Source: Psophocarpus tetragonolobus (Eukaryota; Streptophyta; Magnoliopsida; Fabales; Fabaceae). Taken from it: a DNA stretch of 64,000 nt. The notes under the pieces were generated by a model that did not search any database, was not told where the DNA came from, and saw only the letters and a program-made list of their open reading frames with translations. Every line of letters begins with the position of its first letter. Positions within the stretch are counted from its first letter, which is position 1. Shown piece after piece: positions 1 to 10,999 of this stretch. A program made the position numbers and the translations under genes. The stretch covers positions 1,777,001 to 1,841,000 of the forward strand of contig JAYMYS010000035.1 in the NCBI GenBank assembly GCA_037954015.1. The letters are read 5' to 3'.

Positions 1-1
1 G

Positions 2-523
2 TATGTGAAGAAGCTGCATGAGCAAGTGAAGGCTCAAATTGAAAAGAAAAATGAGAGTTATGCAAGGCAAGCTAACAAGGGTAGGAAGAAGGTCGTGTTC
101 CAACCTGGTGATTGGGTTTGGGTACACATGAGAAAGGAAAGGTTCCCTAAACAAAGAAAGTCAAAACTCCAACCAAGGGGAGATGGTCCTTTCCAACTTC
201 TAGAAAGGATCAATGACAATGCCTATAAGATTGATCTTCCAGATGAGTATAATGTTAGTGCTACTTTTAATGTGTCTGATTTAACTCTCTTTGATGCAGA
301 TGAAGATGCTATTGATTTGGGGACAAATCCTCTTCAAGAGGGGGGGAGTGATGAGGACATCAAGCTTGAAGGACTTGGAGGGCCTATGACAAGGGCAAGG
401 ACAAGAAGAGCTAAGGAAGCTATTCAACAAGTATTGGCAGCCCTTTTACAAAAAGAGCCAAACATTGAAGAAATAAAGTTTAAAATTGTTAATTGTCTCA
501 GGACTCAAGAGAGTAATACTTGA
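2..523 (+). pseudogene. pol: Ty3/gypsy pol C-terminus (integrase C-terminal region), cut by window edge
   Basis: The frame is open from the left edge of the window (codon 2-4) to a TGA at 521-523, so this is the tail of a longer polyprotein and has no start of its own here. It shows the integrase C-terminal region: a basic segment (GRKKV, then GDWVWVHMRKERFP) followed by a GPF-type module (DGPFQLLERINDNAYKIDLP) and FNVSDL. No recognisable chromodomain follows. Instead the frame crosses the polypurine tract (336-348) and continues inside the 3' LTR as a basic tail containing GPMTRARTRR. In the family this region helps integrase contact DNA or chromatin at the target. It is nearly identical to 9986-10507, differing by a few substitutions. 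Whether the element was intact upstream cannot be seen. Identity as integrase C-terminus is secure; the CRM-like lineage is my inference. Confidence 0.85.
336..348 (+). promoter_or_regulatory. Polypurine tract (plus-strand primer site), family 1
   Basis: The run AAGAGGGGGGGAG-like tract sits directly before TGATGAGG, the first bases of the LTR. The same arrangement occurs at 10320-10332 and, inverted, at 61652-61665. In LTR retrotransposons the RNase H-resistant polypurine tract primes plus-strand DNA just upstream of the 3' LTR. The position is confirmed by the solo LTR at 17881, which begins exactly at the base after this tract. Confidence 0.85.
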
Positions 524-1239
524 CCTTAATGGAAGAGAAGTTTGAAATAAATTAAACTCATTTTCTTGGAGTTTACTTAGTTAATGGTGGGCAACCAGAA
601 TTGTCTAATTAAAGTTGCAGCCACCTAGGTTATCAATTATAATTAGTATACGTGTTTAATTTACTTTGGCAGTTACACTTTGTTATTAAGCTGCCCATTA
701 TTAGTTTTTATTATTTTGTAACTTCAGCTGAATTTAGAAAGCCACTAAACTTAAACAAGCTGAGTTTATTAGGCATATAAATTTGGGCAAGACTGAGATG
801 TAAGGCAGAATATTTTGGAAATAAAAAACTAGTTGAGTTTTCTCTCCTTTGGGTTCTTGGCAATCCAAAATCTTTTTGAGATTTATCAAAGGTAATTCAC
901 CCCTTTGTGTGTGCAATCTCGTAGACATATCTTCCATCCTTGGAAGTGTGGAGTCTATCAATTCCAATTCCATTTTCTGTCTTTTCCATTCATACTCAAT
1001 TCTGCCCAGCAAACTCTATGATCAATTGCACAGGAAAGTCCTACACTATTCGAAAACTCGTTTACTCGTTCAATTTCAATAACTTTTAATTTCCATTCTA
1101 TGTCTAAGAGTTTGACAGTAATTCTAATCAATTTATTTTTGGCAATTGTTTGCATTCCACGTTGATTAATTTTGTTAACGCGGCCAGCTAAATTCCTAGG
1201 GTCCTTTCAGAATCCTAAACTGACAGTGGATTCATATCA
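349..1239 (+). mobile_element. 3' LTR, family 1 (891 bp, complete)
   Basis: The LTR begins TGATGAGGACATC and ends GGATTCATATCA, so it has the canonical TG...CA ends. It is the longest of the four copies in the window and serves as reference. The first 175 bases still encode the pol tail (stop at 521-523). A TATA-like TATAAAT lies at 776-782 and an AATAAA-like signal at 820-825, which fits a U3 promoter followed by R. Positions of R and U5 are inferred only. Directly after the terminal CA the CT-rich repeat block begins; the first five flanking bases are CTACT. The partner 5' LTR is outside the window, so the target duplication cannot be checked. Small open frames inside the LTR are shadows. 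Confidence 0.88.
776..782 (+). promoter_or_regulatory. Putative TATA box in family-1 LTR
   Basis: GCATATAAATTTGG contains a TATAAAT core about 430 bases into the LTR. It is kept in the LTR copies at 10333-10999 and 60766-61651 but is missing from the solo LTR because of a short deletion. Function as the RNA polymerase II promoter is inferred from position and sequence. Confidence 0.45.
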
Positions 1240-4200
1240 CTACTTACAGTTCTTCATCTTCTTCCTCTTTGTTCCACTCCTTCTTCATCCCCTTTGCTTC
1301 CATTGCTTCTTCTTCCTCCTCTTTTTCTCATTCTTCCACTTCTTCTTCTTCTTCCTCTTCTTCTCCTTCTGCCACCTCTTCCCCTCCTCCCGTTCTCCTT
1401 CTACCACTTCTTCTACTTCTACTTGTTGTTCTTCTTCATTTTCGTCTCCTTCTTTCGCTTCTTCTGCTTACACTTCTTCTTCTTTCCTTTCCGTCTTGTC
1501 CTTCCACTTTTTCTCCATCCCCCACTTCTGTTGCTTCCCATTGTTTCTCTTCTTGTTCTTCTCCTTCCCCCAAATCTTATGCTTACACTTCTTCTTCCTC
1601 TTCCTCTTCTCCTCCAGCTTCCACTTCTTCTGCTTCTTCTTCCCTTCCCTTTGCCTCCTTCTTCCTTTTCCTCCTTTTCTCCTTGTTCCAATTCTTCTTC
1701 TTCATCTAACCTGCTTCTACTACTTCTTCTTCCTCCTCTTGTTGCTTCCCATTGTTGCTCTTCCTCTTGTTCACCTTCTTCCACTTTTACTACATCCACT
1801 TCTTCTTCTTCTTCCCTCTCTTCTCCTTCTTGCCCTTCTTCTGCTTACACTACCTCTTCTTCCTCCCCTTCTTCTTCTCCTCCTTGTTCCACTCCTTCTT
1901 CATCCCATTTCCTTCCATTGCTTCTTCTTCCTCCTCTTTTTCTCATTCTTCCACTTCTTCTTCTTCTTCCTCTTCTACTCCTTCTTCCACTTGAAGTTCT
2001 TCCTTTTCTTCTTGTTCTTCCTCTTCTTCTCCTTCTGCCACCTCTTCTCCCTCCTCCCATTCTCCTTCTTCCACTTCTTCTTCTTCATCTCCTTCCATTC
2101 CACTACTTCCTCCTATTCCTCTTATTCTCTCCTTCTACCACTTCTTCTACTTCTACTTGTTGTTCTTCTTCATTTTCGTCTCCTTCTTCCGCTTCTTCTG
2201 CTTACACTACTTCTTCTTCCATTTCTTCTCCTTCCACAACTTCTTCTTCTTTCCTTTCCGTCTTTTCCTTCCTCTTTTTCTCCATCCCCCACTTCTATTG
2301 TTTCCCATTGTTGCTCGTCCTCTTCTTTTCCTTCCCCCAAATCTTATGCTTACACTTCTTCTTATTCTTCCTCTTCTCCTCCAGATTCCACTTCTTCTGG
2401 TTCTTCTTCCCTTCCTTTCCCCTCCTTCTTCCTTTTCCTCCTTTTCTCCTTGTTCCAATTCCTCTTCTTCATCTCACCTCCTTCCACTACTTCTTCTTCC
2501 TCCTCTTGTTCACCTTCTTCACTTTCCACATCTTCTTCTTCTTCCTTTTCTTTTCCTTCTTCCACTTCTTCTAGTTACTCTCCTTCTTCTTCCTCTTCTT
2601 ATCATTCTTCCACTTCTCCTGCCTCCTCTTGTTCTCTTTCTTCCCACTTCTTCTTCATCCTCTCATTTCCTTTCTTTTCTTCCTCTTCCTCTGCTTCTTC
2701 TTCTTCCTTTCCTTCGTCATATCCCTCTTTTTCTCCTTCTTCTACTTCCACTTGCATTTCTACCTCTTGTTCTCCTTTTTCCGCTTCTTCTCCATCATCC
2801 CCACTCCTTCAACTATTCTTCTTCCTCCTCTTGTTCACCTTCTTCCACCTCTAATACATCCACTTCTTCTTCTTCTTCCCTCTCTTCTCCTTCTTGCCGT
2901 TCTTCTCCCTACACTACTTCTTCTTGCTCCCCTTATTCTTCTACTCCTTGTTCCACTTCTTCTTCATCCCTTTTCCTTCCATTGCTTCTTCTTCCTCCTC
3001 TTTTTCTGATTGTTCCACTTCTTCTTCTTCTTCCTATTGTTCTCCTTCTTCCACTTGCACTTCTTCCTTTTCTTCTCGTTCTTCCACTTCTTCTTCTTCC
3101 TCTTCTTCTCCTTCTGCCACATCTTCTCCCTCCTCCGGTTCTCCTTCTTCCACTTTTTCTTCTTCACCTCCTTTCATTCCACTACTTCTACCACTTCTTC
3201 TACTTGTACTTGTTGCTCTTCTTTATTTTCGTCTCCTTCTTCCGCTTCTTCTGCTTACACTTCTTCTTCTTCCGTTTCTTCTCCTTCGACAACTTCTTCT
3301 TCTTTCTGTTCCGTCTTCTCCTTTCTCTTTTTCTCCATCCCCCACTTCTGTTGCTTCCCATTGTTGCTCGTCCTCTTCTTTTCCTTCCCCCAAATCTTAT
3401 GCTTACACTTCTTCTTCTTCTTCCTCTTCTCCTCCAGATTCCATTTCTTCTGCTTTTTCTTCCTCTTCTTATCTTTCTTCCACTTCTCCTGACTCCTCTT
3501 GTTCTCTTTCTTCCACTTCTCCTGCCTCCTCTTTTTCTCCTTCTTCTGCTTCCACTTGCATTTCTACCTCTTGTTCTCCTTCTTCCACTTCTTCTCCATC
3601 ATCCCCACTCCTTCAACTACTTCTTCTTCTTCCTCTTGTTCAGCTTCTTCCACTTCTACAACATCCACTTGTTCTTCTTCTTCCCTCTTTTCTCCTTCTT
3701 GCCCTTCTTCTGCCTACACTACTTCTTCTTCCTCCCCTTCTTCTTCTCCTCCTTGTTCCACTGTTTCTTCATCCCGTTTCCTTCTATTGGTTCTTCTTCC
3801 TCCTCTTTTTCTCATTCTTCCACTTCTTCTTCTTCTTCCTATTGTTCTCCTTCTTCCACTTGCAGTTCTTCCTTTTCTTCTCATTCTTCCTCTTCTTCTT
3901 CTTCCTCTTCTTCTCCCTCTGCCACCTCTTCTCCCTCCTCCCGTTCTCCTTCTTCCACTTCTTCTTCTTCATGTCCTTTCATTCCACTACTTCCTCCTAT
4001 TCCTCTTATTCTCTCCTTCTACCCCTTCTTCTACTTCTACTTGTTGTTCCTCTTCATTTTCGTCTCCTTCTTCCTCTTCTTTTGCTTACACTTCTTCTTC
4101 TTCCTCTTCTTCCATTTCTTCTCCTTCCACAACTTCTTATTCTTTCCTTTCCGTCTTCTCCTTCTTCCTTTTCCTCCTTTTCTCCTTGTTCCAATTCTTT

Positions 4201-7200
4201 TTCTTCATCTCACCTCCTTCCACTACTTCTTCTTCCTCCTCTTGTTCACCTTCTTCAAATTCTTCACTTTCCACATCTTCTTCTTCTTCCTTTTCTTCCC
4301 CTTCTTCTAGTTACTCTCCTTCTTCTTCCTCTACTTTTCTTTCTTCCACTTCTCCTTCCTCCTCTTGTTCTTTTTCTTCTATTTCTTCTTCATCCTCTCC
4401 TTTCCTTTCTTTTCTTCCTCTTCATCTCCTACTTCCTCTTCCTTTCCTTCGTCATATCCCTCTCTTTCTCTTTCTTCTGCTTCCACTTGCATTTCTACCT
4501 CTTGTTCTACTTGTTACACTTCTTCTCCATCATCCCCACTCCTTCAACTACTTATTCTTCTTCCTCTTGTTCACCCTCGTCCACTTCTACTACATCCACT
4601 TGTTCTTCTTCTTCCCTCTCTCCTCCTTCTTGCCCTTATTCTGCTTACACTACTTCTTCTTCCTCCCCTTCTTGTTCTGCTCCTTGTTTCACTTCTTCTT
4701 CATCCCCTTTCCTTCCATTGCTTCTTCTTCCTCCTCTTTTTCTCATTCTTCTACTTGTTCTTCTTCTTCCTATTGTTCTCCTTCTTCCACTTGCACTTCT
4801 TCCCTCACTTCTCGTTCTTCCACTTTTTCTTCTTCCACTTCTTCTCCTTCTGCCACATCTTCTTTCTCCTCCCGTTCTTCTTCTTCCACTTCTTCTTCTT
4901 CATCTCCTTTCATTCCACTACTTCCTCCTATTCCTCTTATTCTCTCCTTCTACCACTTCTTCTACTTCTACTTGTTGTTCCTCTTCATTTTTGTCTCCTT
5001 CTTCCGCTTCTTCTGCTCACACTTCTTCTTCTTCCTCTTCTTCCATTTCTTCTCCTTCCACAACTTCTTATTCTTTCCTTTTCGTCTTCTCCTTCTTCCT
5101 TTTCCTCCTTTTCTCTTTGTTCCAATTCTTCTTCTTCATCTCACCTCCTTCCACTACTTCTTCTTCCTCCTCTTCTTCACCTTCTTCACTTTCCACATCT
5201 TCTTCTTCTTCCTTTTCTTCTACTTCTTCCACTTCTTCTAGTTACTCTCCTTCTTCTTCCTCTTCTTATCTTTCTTCCACTTCTCCTGCCTCCTCTTGTT
5301 CTCTTTCTTCCACTTCTTCTTCATCCTTTCCTTTCCATTCTTTTCTTCCTCTTAATCTCCTTCTTCTTCTTCCTTTCCTTCGTCATATCCCTCTTTTTCT
5401 CCTTCTTCTGCTTCCACTTGCATTTCTACCTCTTGTTCTCCTTCTTCCACTTCTTGTCCATCATCCCTAGTCCGTCAACTACTTCTTCTTCTTCCTCTTG
5501 TTCACCTTCTTCCACCTCTACTACATCCACTTCTTTGTCCTCTTCGCTCTCTTCTCCTTCTTGCCCTTTTTCTGCCAACACTACTTCTTCTTCCTCCCCT
5601 TCTTCTTCTCTTCCTTGTTCCACTTCGTCTTCATCCCCTTTCCTTCCATTGCTTCTTCTTCCTCCTCTTTTTTTCATTCTTCCACTTCTTCTGCTTCTTC
5701 CCATTGTTCTCTTTCTTCCACTTGAAGTTCTTCCTTTTCTTCTCGTTCTTCCAGTTCTTGTTCTTCCTCATCTTCTCCTTCTGCCACCTCTTCTCGCTAC
5801 TCCCGTTCTCCTTCTTCCACTTCTTCTTCTTCATCTCCTTTCATTCCACTACTTCCTCCTATTCCTCTTATTCTCTCCTTCTACCACTTCTGCTACTTCT
5901 ACTTGTTGTTCTTCTTCATTTTCGTCTCCTTCATCCGCTTCTTCTGCTTACACTTCTTCTTCTTCCTTTTCTTCCATTTCTTCTCCTTCCACAACTTCTT
6001 CTTCTTTCCTTTCCGTCTTCTCCTTCCTCTTTTTCTCCATCCCCCACTTCTGTTTCCTCCCATTGTTGCTCTTCTTCTTCTTCTCCTTCCCCCAAATCTG
6101 ATGCTTACACTTCTTCTTCTTCTTCCTCTTCTCCTCCAGATTCCATTTCTTCTGCTTCTTCTTCCCTTCCCTTCCTCTTCTTCTTCCTTTTCCTCCTTTT
6201 TTCCTTGTTCCAATTCTTCTTCTTCATCTCTCCTCCTTCCACTACTTCTTCTTCCTCCTCTTGTTCACCTTCTTCACTTTCCACATCTTCGTCTTCTTCC
6301 TTTTCTTCTCCTTCTTCCACTTCTTCTCCTTCTTCAATTTCTTCTAGTTACTCTCTTTATTCTTCCTCTTCTTATCTTTCTTCCACTCCTCCTGCCTCCT
6401 CTTGTTCTCTTTCTTCCACTTCTTCTTCATCCTCCCCTTTCCTTTGTTTTCTTCCTCTTCATCTCCTTCTTCTTCTTCCCTTCCTTCGTCATATCCCTCT
6501 TTTTTCTCCTACTTCTACTTCCACTTGCATTTCTACCTCTTCTTCTTCCTCTTGTTCACCTTCTTCCACCTCTAATACATCTACTTGTTCTTCTTCTTCC
6601 GTCTTTTCTCGTTCTTGCCCTTCTTCTGCCTACACTACTTCTTCTTCATCCCCTTCTTCTTCTCCTCCTTGTTCCACTTCTTCTTCATCCCCTTTCCTTC
6701 CATTGCTTCTTCTTCCTCCTTTTTTCTCATTCTTCCACTTCTTTTTCTTCTTCTTCCTATTGTTCTCTTTCTTCCACTTGCACTGCTTCCGTTTCTTCTC
6801 GTCCTTCCACTTCTTCTTCTTCCTTTTCTTCTCCTTCTGCCACCTCTTCTCCCTCCTCCCGTACTCCTTCTTCCACTTCTTCTTCTTCATTTACTTTCAT
6901 TCCTCTACTTCCTCCTATTCCTCTTATTCTCTCCTTCTACCACTTCTTCAACTTATTGTTCTTCTTCAGTTTCGTCTCCTTCTACCACTTCTTCTACTTG
7001 TTGTTCTTCTTCATCTTCGTCCTTTCCTTCGTCATATCCCTCCCTCTTTCTTCCACTTCTTCTTCTTCTTCGTATTATTCTCCTTCTTCCACATGCACTT
7101 CTTCCTTTTCTTCTCGTTCTTCCACTTCTTCTTCTTCGTCTTCTTCTCCTTCTCCCACCTCTTCTTCCTCCTCCTGTTCTCCTTCTTCCACTTCTTCTTC

Positions 7201-9361
7201 TTCATCTCCTTTCATTCCATTACTTCCTCCTATTCCTCTTATTCTCTCCTTCTACCACTTCTTCTACTTCTACTTGTTGTTCCTCTTCATTTTCGTCTCC
7301 TTCTTCCGCTTCTTCTGCTCACACTTCTTCTTCTTCCTCTTCTTCCATTTCTTCTCCTTCCACAACTTCTTATTCTTTCCTTTCCGTCTTCTCCTTCTTC
7401 CTTTTCCTCCTTTTCTCTTTGTTCCAATTCTTCTTCTTCATCTCACCTCCTTCCACTACTTCTTCTTCCTCCTCTTCTTCACCTTCTTCACTTTCCACAT
7501 CTTCTTCTTCTTCCTTTTCTTCTCCTTCTTCCAGTTCTTCTAGTTACTCTCTTTCTTCTTCCTCTTCTTATCTTTCTTCCACTTCTCCTGCCTCCTCTTG
7601 TTCTCTTTCTTCCACTTCTTCTTCATCCTTTCCTTTCCTTTCTTTTCTTCCTCTTAATCTCCTTCTTCTTCTTCCTTTCGTTCGTCATATCCCTCTTTTT
7701 CTCCTTCTTCTGCTTCCACTTGCATTTCTACCTCTTGTTCTCCTTTTTCCACTTCTTGTCCATCATCCCCAGTCCGTCAACTACTTCTTCTTCTTCCTCT
7801 TGTTCACCTTCTTCCACCTCTACTACATCCAGTTCTTCGTCCTCTTCGCTTTTTTCTCCTTCTTGCCCTTTTTCTGCCTACACTACTTCTTCTTCCTCCC
7901 CTTCTTCTTCTCCTCCTTGTTCCACTTCGTCTTCATCCCCTTTCCTTCCATTGCTTCTTCTCCCTCCTCTTTTTCTCACTCTTCCACTTCTTCTTCTTCT
8001 TCCCATTGTTCTCCTTCTTCCACTTGAAGTTCTTCCTTTTCTTCTCGTTCTTCCAGTTCTTGTTCTTCCTCTTCTTCTCCTTCTGCCACCTCTTCTCGCT
8101 ACTCCTGTTCTCCTTCTTCCACTTCTTCTTCTTCTTCATCTCCTTTCATTCCACTACTTCCTCCTATTCCTCTTATTCTCTCCCTCTACCACTTCTTCTA
8201 CTTCTACTTGTTGTTCTTCTTCGATTTCGTCTCCTTCTTCTGCTTCTTCTGCTTACACTTCTTCTTCTTCCTCTTCTTGCATATCTTCTCCTTCCACAAC
8301 TTCTTCATCTGTCCTTGCCGTCTTCTCCTTCCTTTTTTCTCCATCCCTCACTTCTGTTGCTTCCCATTGTTGCTCTTCCTCTTCTTCTCCTTCCCCCAAA
8401 TCTTATGCTTACACTTCTTCTTCTTCTTCCTCTTCTCCTCCAGATTCCACTTCTTCTGCTTCTTCTTCCTTTCCCTTCCCCTCCTTCTTCCTTTTCCTCC
8501 TTTTCTCCTTGTTCCAATTCTTCTTCTTCAACTACTTCTTCTTCTTCCTCTTGTTCACCTTCTTCCACTTCTACTACATCCACTTGTTCTTCTTCTTCCC
8601 TCTCTTCTCCTTCTTGCACTTCTTCTGCCTACACTACTTCTTCTTCCTCCCCTTCTTCTTCTCCTCCTTGTTCCACTTCTTCTTCATTCCCCTTTCCTTC
8701 CATTGCTTCTTCTTCCTCCTCTTTTTCTCATTCTTCCACTTCTTCTTCTTCTTCCTCTTCTTCTCCTTCTGCCACCTCTTTTCCTCCTCCCGTTCTCCTT
8801 CGTCCACTTCTTCCTCTTTGTCTCCTTTCATTCCACTACTTCCTGCTATTCCTCTTATTCTCTTCTTCTACCACTTCTTCTAGTTGTTTTTCTTCTTCAT
8901 CTTCATCTCCTTCTTCTTCTTTCTTTCCTTCATCATATCCCTCTTTTTCTCCTTCTTCTGCTTCCACTTGCATTTCTACCTCTTGTTCTCCTTCTTCCAC
9001 TTCTTCTCCATGATCCCCACTCCTTCAACTACTTCTTCTTCTTAACTTGTTCACCTTCTTCCACCTCTACTACATCCACTTCTTCTTCTTCTTCCCTTTC
9101 TTCTCCTTCTTGCCCTTCTTCTGCCTACACTACTTCTTCTTCCTCCTCTTCTTCTTCTCCTCCTTGTTCCACTTATTCTTCATCCCTTTCCTTCCATTGC
9201 TTCTTCTTCCTCTTTTTTTCTCATTCTTCCACTTCTTTTCCTTCTTCTTCCTATTGTTCTCTTTCTTCCACTTGCACTGCTTCCTTTTCTTCTCGTTCTT
9301 CCACTTCTTCTTCTTCGTCTTTTTCTCCTTCTACCACCTCGTCTCCCTCCTCCAGTTCTCC
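1240..9361. repeat. Repeat block 1: CT-rich (+ strand) satellite-like tandem array
   Basis: About 8.1 kb made almost only of C and T on the + strand, dominated by CTT/TCC triplets. Low-frequency landmarks such as CCCCACTTCTGTTGCTTCCC and CAAATCTTATGCTTACACTTC recur at roughly 0.8-1.1 kb spacing, so this is a tandem array of diverged long monomers and not a simple microsatellite. A larger period is visible: 4900-5900 and 7200-8200 match at an offset of about 2300 bp, with shared variants such as the GTCCGTCAACTAC segment. The stretch 2220-4640 matches block 3 at about 42930-45990 with shared rare variants. Open frames of several hundred serine/leucine/phenylalanine-rich codons run in more than one frame at once; that is expected from composition, because TAA, TAG and TGA all need a purine. 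No gene is supported. The right edge passes abruptly into integrase sequence at 9362. Confidence 0.9.
4900..8200. repeat. Higher-order repeat in block 1, offset about 2300 bp
   Basis: Segments near 4900-5900 and 7200-8200 align at about 2300 bp. Shared diagnostic variants include CTGCTCACACTTC (5012 and 7316 region), CCTCTTAATCTCC, and the GTCCGTCAACTAC segment. This is a higher-order unit of roughly two monomers, related to the 2165-bp unit of block 3, which carries the same GTCCGTCAAC marker once per unit. Boundaries are approximate and were judged by eye. Confidence 0.6.
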
Positions 9362-10507
9362 TGCATTGTGTGTAAAAAGGCCAAATCTAAGGTTAAGCCT
9401 CATGGATTGTATATTCCTTTGCCTGTTCCTGAATATCCTTGGACTGACATTTCTATGGACTTTCTTTTGGGGTTACCTAAAACAAAGAATGGAAAGGATT
9501 TTGTGTTTGTTGTTGTTGATAGGTTTTCCAAGATGGCACATTTCATTCCTTGCAAAAAGGTGGATGATGCTAGCCATGTGGCTGATTTATTTTTCAAGGA
9601 AATAGTGAGACTTCATGGACTGCCAAGGAGCATTGTGAGTGATAGGGATGCAAAATTCCTTAGTCACTTTTGAAGGACCTTGTGGGGTAAAATTGGTACT
9701 AAATTGCTGTTTTCTACTACTTGCCACCCACAAATTGATGGTCAAACTGAGGTAGTCAATAGGACTTTAGGCACATTGCTTAGGACTGTTTTAAAGAAAA
9801 ATCTTAAGTCTTGGGAAGCATGTTTGCCTCATGTTGAGTTTGCTTATAATAGGGTTATCCATAGCGTGACTAATTGTTCTCCGTTTGAAATTGTGTATGG
9901 GTTCAATCCTTTGACTCCTCTTGATTTTTTGTCCATGCCTAACATTTCTATGTTTAAGCATAATGAAGCACAAGCTAAAGCTGAGTATGTGAAGAAGCTG
10001 CATGAGCAAATGAAGGCTCAAATTGAAAAGAAAAATGAGAGTTATGCAAGGCAAGCTAAGAAGGGTAGGAAGAAGGTCGTGTTCCAACCTGGTGATTGGG
10101 TTTGGGTACATATGAGAAAGGAAAGGTTCCCTAAACAAAGAAAGTCAAAACTCCAACCAAGGGGAGATGGTCCTTTCCAAGTTCTAGAAAAGATCAATGA
10201 CAATGCCTATAAGATTGATCTTCCAGATGAGTATAATGTTAGTGCTACTTTTAATGTGTCTGATTTAACTCTCTTTGATGCAGATGAAGATGCTATTGAT
10301 TTGGGGACAAATCCTCTTCAAGAGGGGGGGAGTGATGAGGACTTCAAGCTTGAAGGACTTGGAGGACCTATGACAAGGGCAAGGACAAGAAGAGCTAAGG
10401 AAGCTATTCAACAAGTATTGGCAGCCCTTTTGCAAAAAGAGCCAAACATTGAAGAAATAAAGTTTAAAATTGTTAATTGTCTCAGGACTGAAGAGAGCAA
10501 TGTTTGA
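9362..10507 (+). pseudogene. pol: Ty3/gypsy integrase fragment with internal stop, family 1
   Basis: The frame starts abruptly at the CxxC half of the integrase HHCC zinc finger (CIVC, 9362-9373), right against the CT array; everything upstream in the element is missing. The catalytic core follows: first Asp of MDF at 9458, second Asp of SDRD at 9641, and Glu of GQTEVVNR at 9749, giving D,D35E spacing. An in-frame TGA at 9671-9673 replaces the tryptophan expected in SHFWRTLW (family 2 has TGG there). The frame continues unchanged after it through the core, the GDWVWVHM basic segment, the DGPF module and the tail, crossing the polypurine tract into the LTR and stopping at 10505-10507. In life this protein would insert retrotransposon DNA; this copy cannot, because of the 5' truncation and nonsense codon. 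The part from 9986 is almost identical to window positions 1-523. Confidence 0.9.
10320..10332 (+). promoter_or_regulatory. Polypurine tract, family 1
   Basis: A purine run (AAGAGGGGGGGAG-like) immediately precedes TGATGAGG at 10333, as in the copy at 336-348. Confidence 0.8.
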
Positions 10508-10999
10508 CCTTAATGGAGGAGAAGTTTGAAATAAATTAAACTCATTTTCTTGGAGTTTACTTAGTTAATGGTGGGCAACCAGAATTGTCTAATTAAAGTT
10601 GCAGCCACCTAGGTTATCAATTATAATTAGTATACGTGTTTAATTTACTTTGGCAGTTACACTTTGTTATTAAGCTGCCCATTATTAGTTTTTATTATTT
10701 TGTAACTTCAGCTGAATTTAGAAAGCCACTAAACCTACACAAGCTGAGTTTATTAGGCATATAAATTTGGGCAAGACTGAGATGTAAGGAGAATATTTTG
10801 GGAAATAAAAAAAAACTCGTTTAATTGTTGAATTTCAAAAACTTTTAATTTCCATTCTGTGTCTAAAAGTTTGATAGTAATTCTATTCAGTTTATTTTTT
10901 TGCAATTGTTTGCATTCCATGTTGATTAATTTTGTTAACGCGGCAAGCTAAATTCCTAGGATCCTTTCAGAATCCTAAACTGACAGCAGATTCATATCA
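10333..10999 (+). mobile_element. 3' LTR, family 1, with 224-bp internal deletion
   Basis: The ends are TGATGAGG and ATATCA as in the reference LTR, but the length is 667 instead of 891 bp. The missing part corresponds to about 828-1052 of the window; the junction lies in an A-run (AATAAAAAAAAACTCG), consistent with slippage or end joining at short A homology. The TATA-like motif is kept but the region after it, probably R/U5, is lost. The base after the terminal CA opens into the reverse transcriptase of another element (11000), so this copy appears nested in family 2. CAATC at 11000-11004 would be the target duplication on this side. Confidence 0.85.

Noticed and set aside
734..1155. Small open frames inside the family-1 LTR on both strands (also at 18319-18595 and 60892-61231)
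   Set aside because: They lie in LTR non-coding sequence, overlap on opposite strands and have no recognisable domain; the frames vary between copies through indels.
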